Assembly: GCA_045612105.1 (NCBI GenBank)
Contig: JAZKYL010000113.1
Location: 186,001-250,000, forward strand
DNA from: SVTX01 sp045612105
Lineage (GTDB): Bacteria; Bacillota; Clostridia; Oscillospirales; CAG-272
Reading direction: 5' to 3'
DNA length: 64,000 bases
Part shown: positions 1 to 7,457 of the stretch, piece after piece
Layout: each line of letters begins with the position of its first letter
How positions within the stretch are numbered: the stretch's first letter is position 1
The notes under the pieces: generated by a model
Databases searched by the model: none
What the model was told of the DNA's origin: nothing
Seen by the model: the letters and a program-made list of their open reading frames with translations, nothing else
Program-made: the position numbers and the translations under genes

Positions 1-268
1 CAACTCTTGCTTTAGCATCTTTTAGCTCATCTTGAGCCATAGCGCGAAGCTCCTCGTCGTCAGCCTCCTCGATAAGAAGCAGAGCCTCCTCAATATCGCT
101 CTCGGCCCTCTTATATTCGCGGTATTTTTCTACCACGGGAGTCAAAGAGCGATATTCTTTTATTGCTTTTGCATAGGCTTGCGCATCTGTGATTAGAGAA
201 GTATTATTGGCAAGCTCGTATTCGAGCCTGTCATATTTTTGGGCTGTATCTACAAGCTTTTCAAACAT
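1..268 (-). CDS. prfA: Peptide chain release factor 1, N-terminal part (cut by window edge)
   Basis: Translating the minus strand from the ATG at 268-266 gives a protein starting MFEKLVDTAQKYDRLEYEL, followed by a long charged helical stretch ending in DELKDAKARV at the window edge. This matches the N-terminal helical domain of bacterial release factor RF1, which recognises UAA and UAG and releases the finished peptide on the ribosome. The GGQ motif and codon-recognition domain lie outside the window. The start codon is only 3 bases after the stop codon of the M18 peptidase gene, and no strong Shine-Dalgarno sequence is visible, so translational coupling is likely. It is the last gene seen of a minus-strand operon. 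RF2 is less likely because its N-terminus differs, but only about 89 residues are available. Confidence 0.9.
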   Translation of the reverse strand, partial: MFEKLVDTAQKYDRLEYELANNTSLITDAQAYAKAIKEYRSLTPVVEKYREYKRAESDIEEALLLIEEADDEELRAMAQDELKDAKARV

Positions 269-271
269 AAA

Positions 272-1642
272 TTAAGCCATATTGAAGGCAAGGAACGCCT
301 TGTGAGCAGAATAAACGTCTGCCTTGGAAACTACCTCGTAGGGAGCGTGCATCGAGATAACCGGTACACCCAGGTCAACGGTCTCAATGTTGTGCTTTGC
401 GATGAACTTTGCAACTGTTCCGCCGCCGCCCTGATCGGTCTTACCGAGCTCAGCGGTCTGCCAGAGAACACCGTTTTCTTCATAGATCTTTCTGATCCAC
501 GCTACGTACTCAGCGGGCGCGTCGTTGGTGCCGCCCTTTCCGCCGCTACCGGTGTACTTGGACATAGTGATACCGCAGTTGATGTTAGCCGCGTTCTTGG
601 ACTCGTAGACCTCTGCGAAGTTGGGGTCGAAGCAAGCGTTTACGTCGGCGGAGAGGCACTTGGAGTTAGCCTTGACAGCGTAGATATTGCCGCCGAGAGC
701 CTGAGTAATAGCACCCATAAGATCGGTAAAGATACCGCACTGCATACCGGTGTTGCCCTCGCTTCCGATCTCCTCCTTGTCGGCGAGAACTACCATAAGA
801 GTATGCTCGCTCTTGTCGGACTCAAAGAGAGCGGTAAGGGAGGGATATGCGCAGACCTTGTCGTCGTGACCGTAAGCGGAGATCAGCGAGCGGTCGAAGC
901 CAACGTCACGAGCCTTGCCTGCGGGTACTACGAAAATGTCGGCAGAGAGGAAATCCTCTTCATTGATGCCGTACTTTTCGTTGAGTATGGTAAGAACATT
1001 CATCTTGATCTTGTTGCTGTCCTCGGTATCGTTAAGGGGTCTGGAGCCGAGAAGGATGTTGAGACTCTCTGCAGGGATCGCCTGACCGAGGGGCTTGGAA
1101 TTCTGATCCTTTGCGAGGTGGGGAAGAAGATCGTTAATATAGAATACGGGATCGCCGTCCTCGTCGCCGATACAGACGTCAACACTTGTTCCGTCCTTCT
1201 TAACGATGGTTCCGTGAAGTGCCAAGGGCATAGCAACCCACTGATACTTGCGGACACCGCCGTAGTAGTGAGTCTTTGCGAAGCAGAAGCCACCCGCTTC
1301 ATATACGGGAACCTGCTTGAAGTCAAGTCTGGGGCTATCGATGTGAGAAGCTACTATTCTCATACCGTTGTTAATATCCTCGCTACCGATTCTGAAAAGA
1401 TAGAGATTTCTGCCGCGGTTGTTGTAATAATACTTGTCGCCTGCCTTGATCTCCATGCCGAAGGAATAGGGCTTGTATCCCTGTGCCTCAGCCATCTCGA
1501 TCGAGACCTTAACAGCCTCTCTCTCTGTTTTGGAGGCATCCATATAGGTCATGTAGCCGTCGCAGTAGTCGTATGCCGCCTTGATCTCTTCTTCGGTGGC
1601 ATTGTCGTAGAAGCTTGCCTTTTTGTAGATAAGTTCACTCAT
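272..1642 (-). CDS. M18 family aminopeptidase (aspartyl aminopeptidase type)
   Basis: Cytosolic zinc aminopeptidase of 456 residues that removes N-terminal, usually acidic, amino acids from peptides. Family motifs are present: HIDSPRLD with the first metal ligand, YGHDDKVCAYPSL, the catalytic DKEEIGSEGN loop with adjacent glutamates, and a C-terminal HAPYEVVSKADVYSAHKAF with the last histidine ligand. The length fits M18 (about 430-480 residues). An upstream in-frame ATG at 1663 exists, but it overlaps the ribosome binding site GGAGAAAGG; the ATG at 1642, giving MSELIYKK, is therefore the better start. It lies 3 bases upstream of prfA and 42 bases downstream of the lytic transglycosylase gene in the same minus-strand operon. 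Confidence 0.93.
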   Translation of the reverse strand: MSELIYKKASFYDNATEEEIKAAYDYCDGYMTYMDASKTEREAVKVSIEMAEAQGYKPYSFGMEIKAGDKYYYNNRGRNLYLFRIGSEDINNGMRIVASHIDSPRLDFKQVPVYEAGGFCFAKTHYYGGVRKYQWVAMPLALHGTIVKKDGTSVDVCIGDEDGDPVFYINDLLPHLAKDQNSKPLGQAIPAESLNILLGSRPLNDTEDSNKIKMNVLTILNEKYGINEEDFLSADIFVVPAGKARDVGFDRSLISAYGHDDKVCAYPSLTALFESDKSEHTLMVVLADKEEIGSEGNTGMQCGIFTDLMGAITQALGGNIYAVKANSKCLSADVNACFDPNFAEVYESKNAANINCGITMSKYTGSGGKGGTNDAPAEYVAWIRKIYEENGVLWQTAELGKTDQGGGGTVAKFIAKHNIETVDLGVPVISMHAPYEVVSKADVYSAHKAFLAFNMA

Positions 1643-1684
1643 TTTGATATTTCCTTTCTCCATAGCGTGCTATGTAATTAGTTT

Positions 1685-2272
1685 TTATTTTTGTGACGAG
1701 TAAAGCTCTTTATACTTTTCCTGCGCCTTATTTACTTTTTTTACGTAGTCCCTGGTTTCCTTGAAGGGAATATCCTTAAAGGATATCTTTTTAGAATCTC
1801 CAAGCCAATCATCAACGTTTCCAAGCCCTGCGTTATATGCCGCGAGGGTTGTATTCCAATCTCCGTATCTTGTGTGAAGATATGAAAGGTAATATGTTCC
1901 GTATCGAATATTGGTAGCAGGGTCGTATCGCATACCCGCGTCAAATCCGTCCTTGAGCCGCTGATTGCTTATCTCATTGAAGGTCGATTCGGTAAGCTGC
2001 ATAAGTCCGACAGCTCCTGCGCCCGAGACTGCGGAGGCATCAAATCCGCTTTCGGTCTTAATGACCGCCCAGACTAGGTCCTCAGGGACTCCAAATTCGC
2101 TAGAATATTTCTCGACGTAGCCTGAATACTCATCGGGCTTCGGGTAGACGGCATATTCTATTTTTGTTACAACGAAATCGAAGACAAAGCCGAATACTAT
2201 GGAAATCGCGAGGATTATAAGTATAACCGAGCCTAAATTACTTCTATTTCTGACTTTTCGAGTATTTCTCAC
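1685..2272 (-). CDS. Membrane-anchored lytic transglycosylase (SLT domain)
   Basis: A 195-residue envelope enzyme that cleaves the glycan strands of peptidoglycan to 1,6-anhydro products. Residues about 13-36 form a single hydrophobic membrane anchor with a basic N-terminus (inside), and residues about 46-190 form a Slt70-type lysozyme-like domain. The catalytic glutamate is in VIKTESGF (about E74), followed by the family signatures GAVGLMQL and AAYNAGLGNVDDWL. The ATG overlaps the coaE stop as ATGA, so the two genes are translationally coupled. Pairing of coaE with a small SLT gene is common in Clostridia (established knowledge); no functional link between them is shown here. Confidence 0.92.
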   Translation of the reverse strand: MRNTRKVRNRSNLGSVILIILAISIVFGFVFDFVVTKIEYAVYPKPDEYSGYVEKYSSEFGVPEDLVWAVIKTESGFDASAVSGAGAVGLMQLTESTFNEISNQRLKDGFDAGMRYDPATNIRYGTYYLSYLHTRYGDWNTTLAAYNAGLGNVDDWLGDSKKISFKDIPFKETRDYVKKVNKAQEKYKELYSSQK

Positions 2273-2877
2273 TTGATAAGTCCCTCACATCGTAAAAATG
2301 AATCAACAAACATGCCTAACTCTCGGAGACGAAGATGGTTGGTGATAAAGAAATCACAGTTTTCAGAGTAAAATTCGTAGGGCTTTTGAGAATTTATCCT
2401 CAGAAGCGCCGACTCCATGTCGATTCCGTCTCTTTTTGCGATTCTTTCAGCCCGTATCTCCTTGTCTGCATATACGACAAGAACACGGTCGCAAATCTTA
2501 TTCACACCTGCCTCGATAAGCAATGGAGCGTCGATAACGCAGACATCCGCGCCATCATTCGAATATTTTTCTATAATTTTGTTTATTTCGGAAATAACGT
2601 ATTTGTGGGTTATTTGGTTCAGAAGTAACAGATTCTCCTTGTTTTCTTCACCGAAAACCAATTTTGAAAGTGCCTTGCGGTCGATACCGCCAATCTCGTT
2701 AATAACGTCCTTGCCGAAATGCTCTTCAAGCTCGTTTACGCAATCGGAGGGGGCAGATATGATATCGTGATAGACTCTATCGGCATCAATTATTCTGTAG
2801 CCATATTGGGTGTTCAAATACTCCGAAACCGCGCCTTTGCCCGCGCCGCTGGGACCCGTGATACCGATAATAAACAT
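2269..2877 (-). CDS. coaE: Dephospho-CoA kinase
   Basis: Catalyses the last step of coenzyme A synthesis, ATP-dependent phosphorylation of the 3'-hydroxyl of dephospho-CoA in the cytosol. The 202-residue product begins MFIIGITGPSGAGKGAVSEY with a Walker A P-loop; YRIIDADRVYH follows with the family's early Asp, then the DAPLLIEAG segment of the substrate site. Length matches the family (about 200). The open frame extends to 2979, but the ATG at 2877 is preceded by AGAAAGGAGACAG and aligns with the family N-terminus, so it is taken as the start. It begins 22 bases after the Gfo/Idh gene ends. Confidence 0.95.
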   Translation of the reverse strand: MFIIGITGPSGAGKGAVSEYLNTQYGYRIIDADRVYHDIISAPSDCVNELEEHFGKDVINEIGGIDRKALSKLVFGEENKENLLLLNQITHKYVISEINKIIEKYSNDGADVCVIDAPLLIEAGVNKICDRVLVVYADKEIRAERIAKRDGIDMESALLRINSQKPYEFYSENCDFFITNHLRLRELGMFVDSFLRCEGLIK

Positions 2878-2899
2878 ATCTGTCTCCTTTCTGTAATTT

Positions 2900-4045
2900 T
2901 TACACCTTGATTGCACGTCCTTCCACGTGAGATCTGTGCGCCGCATCAAGCACCTCTTGAACTCTTGCTCCGTCCTCAAAGGAAGGAGAAGCCTGTCTGC
3001 CCTCGCTTACGGCGGAAAGGTAAGCGTACATCGAGGCGATATGACCTCTGAGCCATCCGTTTTGAGCCTTGGGAGAGGGGAATTTCCCTGCTGGAGATGG
3101 GTATCTACCCACACATTCAATTTTCGTAAAGCCGTGAAGACCGCCAAAATTGCCGCCCTCGGCGTTTGCATCGTAAAAATAAAGCCAATCCGATTCCATA
3201 AGGTCGAATTTCAGCGCGCCTTGCGTGCCGTAGATGGCAAAGGTCAAGCCGTCGTTCTCACCAACGTTGATCTTGCCAGCCGTCAGTGTTCCAACAGCAC
3301 CGCACTCAAGAGTAGCCGTCATATAAACAGCCTCGTCTGCATTTGTCTCCCAAATGCTTCCGTCAGCAGTTCTGTGAGTGGGAAACGCGATCTGTTCCTT
3401 GGCATAGACCTCTGAAAAATTGCCGCAGAGATAACGGCAGAGATCAACAATATGCGCTCCAAGATCGAAAAGCGTTCCCGCACCGCATATATCCTTATTC
3501 TGCTTCCAGCCTGCCGTTCTTTCGGGATCGATACAGCTATTGTGAAGATACTTGAAATCAAAGGAAATTATCCTACCGAGTCTGCCGTCGTCGATAAGCT
3601 CCTTGGCGTGTCTTATAGCCGCAATATGGCGGTTATTGAACACCATTCCGCATACCTGACCGTTTTTCTCAAAAGCGTCCGCGGCAAGTGTGTCAAGCTC
3701 TCTCGCTTGCTCCGCCGTTACAGTCAAGGGCTTCTCGCAAAGCACACTTTTTCCGGCAAGTATCGCTTTTCTTGCCGTTTCGTAGTGGAATATATTCGGA
3801 GTGCTTATGTCTATTACGTCAATTCCCGGATTATTAATAATATCGTCCTCATTCACTGTAGCATAACCTAGAGAATACTTTTCTGCCGCAACTTTTGCAG
3901 TCTCAATGCGAGAGGTACAGACCGCCGCGTATTTAGCAGTAAATTCCAAGCCATCGTAATAAAAGGGGAGTGACGCCACAGAAAAAGCATGGGTCCTGCC
4001 CATGGCTCCAAAGCCTAACAATCCGATTTTGATGTCCTTGCTCAT
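2900..4045 (-). CDS. Gfo/Idh/MocA family NAD(P)-dependent oxidoreductase
   Basis: A 381-residue cytosolic sugar- or cyclitol-type dehydrogenase of unknown substrate. The N-terminal Rossmann fold shows GLLGFGAMGRTH (residues about 8-19); CEKPLTV (about 103-109) carries the conserved lysine, and FDLGAHIVDLCRYL contains the catalytic histidine region of the C-terminal domain. The start at 4045 (MSKDIKIG) is chosen over upstream frames because TTTTTGGAGGTCGTCAA precedes it. It is the first gene of the minus-strand operon that continues to prfA, and a good promoter lies 34-62 bases upstream. Its linkage to coaE and prfA is probably positional; nothing in the context fixes the substrate. Confidence 0.88.
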   Translation of the reverse strand: MSKDIKIGLLGFGAMGRTHAFSVASLPFYYDGLEFTAKYAAVCTSRIETAKVAAEKYSLGYATVNEDDIINNPGIDVIDISTPNIFHYETARKAILAGKSVLCEKPLTVTAEQARELDTLAADAFEKNGQVCGMVFNNRHIAAIRHAKELIDDGRLGRIISFDFKYLHNSCIDPERTAGWKQNKDICGAGTLFDLGAHIVDLCRYLCGNFSEVYAKEQIAFPTHRTADGSIWETNADEAVYMTATLECGAVGTLTAGKINVGENDGLTFAIYGTQGALKFDLMESDWLYFYDANAEGGNFGGLHGFTKIECVGRYPSPAGKFPSPKAQNGWLRGHIASMYAYLSAVSEGRQASPSFEDGARVQEVLDAAHRSHVEGRAIKV

Positions 4046-4078
4046 TTGACGACCTCCAAAAATAAACATCCACATTAT

Positions 4079-4107
4079 ATTATAACTCATTTTTTAATAT
4101 TTTTCAA
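4079..4107 (-). promoter_or_regulatory. Sigma-A-type promoter for the Gfo/Idh-coaE-prfA operon
   Basis: On the minus strand TTGAAA (4107-4102) is separated by 17 bases from TATAAT (4084-4079). Transcription would start near 4072, giving a leader of about 27 bases before the ATG at 4045. It is divergent from the plus-strand promoter at 4210-4238. Confidence 0.75.
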
Positions 4108-4209
4108 GTGTAAATTTATAATTATTATATTGTTTTGAAAGAAAATTTACAGTTTGATGATGCCCAACAATCAGATTTTAAATTATTTCATCTTTTTTTG
4201 TAATTGCTA

Positions 4210-4238
4210 TTGACAATCATATGATTGCGTGTTATGAT
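4210..4238 (+). promoter_or_regulatory. Strong sigma-A-type promoter
   Basis: TTGACA (4210-4215), a 17-base spacer and TATGAT (4233-4238) lie 30 bases upstream of the ATG at 4268. The hexamers and spacing are close to the sigma-A consensus. Confidence 0.85.
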
Positions 4239-4267
4239 GTATATAAGAACAATCACGGAGGTAAGCT

Positions 4268-4798
4268 ATGACTGTAAAACAAGGTCGTATACGGAGAATC
4301 ATCAAAAAAACCATAATACTGTCAATCATTGCCGTAGTTTTGGGAATTATGTGCTATCTGGCAAGCTCCCATGATAAGATACCCGATCACGGCAATTTGC
4401 ATCTGATATACACGCTGGCTTCCGTCGGATTATCCGTGGTGGTTATTCTGTATATCGCCTTGAAGATACGCTTTTTCCACGATCTTTTCGCCAAAGAATT
4501 TACAGGAACCATCATCTCGGTTAAAAGAGAAATAATTCGCTCTTATCGCGCTAATCTGAATATGGATGATCTTGTGTTGATAATACAGCTTGATAACAGC
4601 GACAAGAAGATCAAGCTGAGACTTCCGGGCAATAAGGTCGGCAGAAACGTATATTTTGAGGGTGATAGAATTCACAGACTAAAAGGAACCCGTTACCCCA
4701 TAAATCTCACTCGCGAGGTCCAACAGCACATCTGCCCTATATGCGGCCGTGACAGCTGCTACGGCGACGAATGTCCAGATTGCGGAGTAAAATATTAA
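4268..4798 (+). CDS. Unrecognised two-helix membrane protein with C-terminal zinc ribbon
   Basis: A 176-residue protein not assigned to a named family. Two hydrophobic segments (about residues 13-32 and 44-66) suggest a two-pass membrane protein with a basic, cytoplasmic N-terminus. A middle segment of about 70 residues has the look of a small beta-rich domain (ISVKREIIRSYRANLNMDDL). The C-terminus contains ICPICGRDSCYGDECPDCG, with four cysteines arranged as two CxxC pairs, typical of a zinc ribbon. It starts 9 bases after a clear CGGAGGT and is monocistronic, with its own promoter and terminator. A regulatory or quality-control role is conceivable, but nothing in the sequence proves it. Confidence 0.8.
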   Translation: MTVKQGRIRRIIKKTIILSIIAVVLGIMCYLASSHDKIPDHGNLHLIYTLASVGLSVVVILYIALKIRFFHDLFAKEFTGTIISVKREIIRSYRANLNMDDLVLIIQLDNSDKKIKLRLPGNKVGRNVYFEGDRIHRLKGTRYPINLTREVQQHICPICGRDSCYGDECPDCGVKY

Positions 4799-4803
4799 GA
4801 TAG

Positions 4804-4853
4804 AGCAAAATTGCTTCACTAAATTATATTTTGGTGTTGCAATTTTGCTTTTT
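4804..4853 (+). terminator. Intrinsic terminator after the zinc-ribbon membrane gene
   Basis: AGCAAAATTGC (4804-4814) is complementary to GCAATTTTGCT (4839-4849) and is followed by a run of T. The right arm also contains the -35 element of the next promoter. Confidence 0.75.
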
Positions 4854-4865
4854 ATATTGTATAAT
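4837..4865 (+). promoter_or_regulatory. Promoter for yjjG-murB-whiA-dnaE
   Basis: TTGCAA (4837-4842), a 17-base spacer and TATAAT (4860-4865) lie 33 bases before the ATG at 4899. The -35 hexamer sits inside the 3' arm of the preceding terminator hairpin. Confidence 0.75.
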
Positions 4866-4898
4866 GATAATATATATTATTATGTGGTGGTAAAAATA

Positions 4899-5585
4899 AT
4901 GTCAAAATACACAACTATATTATTTGATGCCGACGCGACGCTTTTTGATTTTAAAAGATCAGAGCACGACGCGGTCATAGATTGTCTTGCTTTTGCGGGT
5001 CTGCCCACGACCGAGGAGGTAGTGGAAAAGTATTCCGAGATCAACGACGGATACTGGAAAAAGCTTGAGAGGGGCGAAGTCACCAAGGCAGAGCTTTTCG
5101 TTGCAAGATGGAAGGATACTGTCGATTTTTACGGGTTTGATTTCGATGCTCAAGTCATCGCCGATAAATATCCCGAAAGACTTTCCGAGCGAGGATATCT
5201 CATCGACGGAGCCGAGGAGATCTGTCAAAAGCTTTACGGTAAATTCCGTCTCTACATAGTGACTAACGGTTTTGCAAAGGTTCAGCATGGCAGATTTGAC
5301 AAGAGCCCGATAAGAAAGTATTTCAAGAATATGTTCATATCCGAGGAAGTTGGAGCAGAAAAGCCTTCGCTTGAGTATTTTGAGAAGGTTTTTGCAAGTA
5401 TTCCCGATTTTGATAGAGAAAAGACAATAATCATCGGTGATTCGCTGACCTCTGATATCAGGGGCGGTATTGCCGCGGGCATTGATACCTGTTGGTATAA
5501 TCCGAAAGGTAAAGCGGCACCCGAAAATATGAATATTACATATACCGTTACCGACCTTTTCAAGATAGAAAATATTCTGCTTTAA
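4899..5585 (+). CDS. yjjG: HAD hydrolase, YjjG-type (pyrimidine) nucleotidase
   Basis: A 228-residue HAD-superfamily phosphatase. The family dephosphorylates nucleoside monophosphates, including non-canonical pyrimidine ones, in the cytosol. Motif I is FDADATLFDF with the nucleophile and general acid aspartates, motif II is the IVTNGF threonine segment, motif III is the lysine in GAEKPSLEYF, and motif IV is IIIGDSLTSDIRGG. A cap domain lies between motifs I and II. The ATG at 4899 is preferred to the in-frame 4845 start because GTGGTGG lies upstream and motif I then falls near residue 8. It is the first gene of the plus-strand operon, 17 bases before murB. Confidence 0.87.
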   Translation: MSKYTTILFDADATLFDFKRSEHDAVIDCLAFAGLPTTEEVVEKYSEINDGYWKKLERGEVTKAELFVARWKDTVDFYGFDFDAQVIADKYPERLSERGYLIDGAEEICQKLYGKFRLYIVTNGFAKVQHGRFDKSPIRKYFKNMFISEEVGAEKPSLEYFEKVFASIPDFDREKTIIIGDSLTSDIRGGIAAGIDTCWYNPKGKAAPENMNITYTVTDLFKIENILL

Positions 5586-5602
5586 TATGAAAGGACAGAG
5601 CT

Positions 5603-6508
5603 ATGACCTTTGATTTTGATTCAAGCATTGAGATTCGCGAAAACGAGCCTTTATCCAAGCATTCCTCGTTCAAAATAGGCGGTCCGGCAAAAATTGCTGT
5701 TTTTCCCAAGAACAAAGGAGAATTCGTTCAGGTTTTGAGGGCTGTTGGTGGATGCAATTATAAATATATGGTAGTCGGCAACGGCTCAAATCTTCTTTTT
5801 GACGACGAGGGCTACGACGGTATAATCATATTCACCAAGAAGATGGTCGAGACCGAATACATCTACAAAGGAGACAAGACAGTTATCCACGTCGAATGCG
5901 GAAAGTCTCTTACCGAGCTTGCAAGTGAGACCGGAAAAAAGCACTCTTTGATAGGACTTGAATTTGCCTACGGTATCCCGGGCACTGTAGGGGGTGCCGT
6001 ATATATGAATGCGGGTGCTTACGGCGGACAAATGTCGGATATCGTAGTTGAAACCGAATATTTTGATCCAGCAGACGGAAACATCAAGGTCATTCGCGGC
6101 GACGAGCATAGATTTGATTACCGTCACTCTATCTTTGCCGAGCATCCTGAATACGTTATCCTCTCGACCACAATTGAAATGACAGAGGGAAATGCTGAGG
6201 AAATATTTGCGGTAATGAACAAAAATATGACCGCAAGGCGCGAAAAACAGCCTCTTGAATACCCCAATGCCGGTAGTACCTTCAAGCGTCCCACCGGATA
6301 TTTTGCCGGCAAGCTGATCGAGGACTCGGGACTTAAGGGCTATACCGTTGGAGGTGCGCAAATATCCCCGAAACACGCGGGATTCACTGTCAATATCGGA
6401 GGGGCGACCTCAGGGGACGTTTTAGCTGTTATGGAGCACACCAAGAAGGTCGTTCTTGAAAACTACGGTGTCGAGCTTGAACGTGAGATCATCTACGTTC
6501 CAAAATAA
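5603..6508 (+). CDS. murB: UDP-N-acetylenolpyruvoylglucosamine reductase
   Basis: FAD- and NADPH-dependent enzyme of peptidoglycan precursor synthesis that reduces the enolpyruvyl group to form UDP-N-acetylmuramate. The 301-residue protein has the FAD-binding segments VVGNGSNLLF and GIPGTVGGAVYMNAGAYGG, the substrate segment PNAGSTFKRP with the catalytic serine, and YFAGKLIEDSGLKG near the C-terminus. Length fits the shorter type II MurB. It starts after GAAAGGACAG and lies 19 bases upstream of whiA. In many Firmicutes rapZ and yvcK stand between murB and whiA; here they are absent. Confidence 0.96.
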   Translation: MTFDFDSSIEIRENEPLSKHSSFKIGGPAKIAVFPKNKGEFVQVLRAVGGCNYKYMVVGNGSNLLFDDEGYDGIIIFTKKMVETEYIYKGDKTVIHVECGKSLTELASETGKKHSLIGLEFAYGIPGTVGGAVYMNAGAYGGQMSDIVVETEYFDPADGNIKVIRGDEHRFDYRHSIFAEHPEYVILSTTIEMTEGNAEEIFAVMNKNMTARREKQPLEYPNAGSTFKRPTGYFAGKLIEDSGLKGYTVGGAQISPKHAGFTVNIGGATSGDVLAVMEHTKKVVLENYGVELEREIIYVPK

Positions 6509-6527
6509 CATTTGAAAGGCTTAAAAA

Positions 6528-7436
6528 ATGTCGTTTTCATCACAAGTTAAGGATGAATTAAATAGTTTACAGATTAAGGGAAATTGCTGTAAAAAGGCTT
6601 ATATTTTCGGCACTCTTGCGTCGGCGGAAGCGGTTGACGGGCAGATAACTGTTAAGATCGCAGACCCATTTACCGCAGAGCAGCTTTGTCATCTCTTGAA
6701 GTCTATCTACAAGATTGAGCCCGAAATAAATGATATTCGCCGCGGATGCTACAGCGCTACAGAGTTGAAATTCAAGTCGGCTAAAATTGCGGATTTTCTC
6801 TCCTTTGCCGATGAATTTTCGGGTAGTGACGAGGACATCGAAACTCTTGACGGCTGTTTTGGCTGTGAGAATTGCAAAAGAGTCTTTGCGAGAGCTGCTT
6901 TCTGCGCAAGCGGAAGCGTCAGCGATCCCAAAAAGTCATATACCTTTGAGATTCGCACCTCAAACGACACCCGCGTGTGGCTGATACATTCGGTTCTTGA
7001 GGAAATAGTATCCGAAGCTCCGGGCATTACCTCAAGAAACGGTAATTTCAGTATTTTTTATAAAAATAACTCGGCAATCGAGGACGTGCTGACGGTTATC
7101 GGAGCTAACAAGACCCTTTTTGAGTTTTTGGACAGCTACGTTGAAAAGGATCTTAGAAATTATGAGAACCGCGCCACTAATTGCGTAACGAGAAACATCG
7201 CAAAATCGGTGGGTGCATCGAGTCAGCAGGTGTTGGCGATTGAATCCCTTATGGCAACGGGCGCATTCGAGGAGCTGAGTGACGAGATACAAGCGACGGC
7301 GGCGTTGCGACTGGCAAACCCCTCGCTGACCCTCTCCGAGCTTGCGGAGATACACATTCCCCCGATCTCAAAATCGGGACTTAATCACAGAATATCAAAA
7401 ATAATGGAGCTTGCCAAGAAAAGGGAGCTTATTTAA
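6528..7436 (+). CDS. whiA: DNA-binding protein WhiA
   Basis: A 302-residue WhiA family member. In Firmicutes WhiA binds DNA and influences cell division and chromosome segregation; in actinomycetes it controls sporulation (established knowledge). The N-terminal two-thirds is the LAGLIDADG-like fold, with the conserved SFSSQVKDEL start and the cysteine-containing DGCFGCENCKRVFARAAF. The C-terminal helix-turn-helix includes SLTLSELAEIHIPPISKSGL and NHRISKIMELA. The CxxC may hold a metal. It lies between murB and dnaE in a tight operon, with AAAGG before the ATG. Confidence 0.95.
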   Translation: MSFSSQVKDELNSLQIKGNCCKKAYIFGTLASAEAVDGQITVKIADPFTAEQLCHLLKSIYKIEPEINDIRRGCYSATELKFKSAKIADFLSFADEFSGSDEDIETLDGCFGCENCKRVFARAAFCASGSVSDPKKSYTFEIRTSNDTRVWLIHSVLEEIVSEAPGITSRNGNFSIFYKNNSAIEDVLTVIGANKTLFEFLDSYVEKDLRNYENRATNCVTRNIAKSVGASSQQVLAIESLMATGAFEELSDEIQATAALRLANPSLTLSELAEIHIPPISKSGLNHRISKIMELAKKRELI

Positions 7437-7457
7437 AAACAAAGAAAGGCAGGAGCC

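Noticed and set aside
239..1681. A 480-residue open frame on the plus strand opposite the M18 peptidase gene
   Set aside because: It is a shadow of the minus-strand gene: no ribosome binding site, no family match, and codons mirror the M18 frame.
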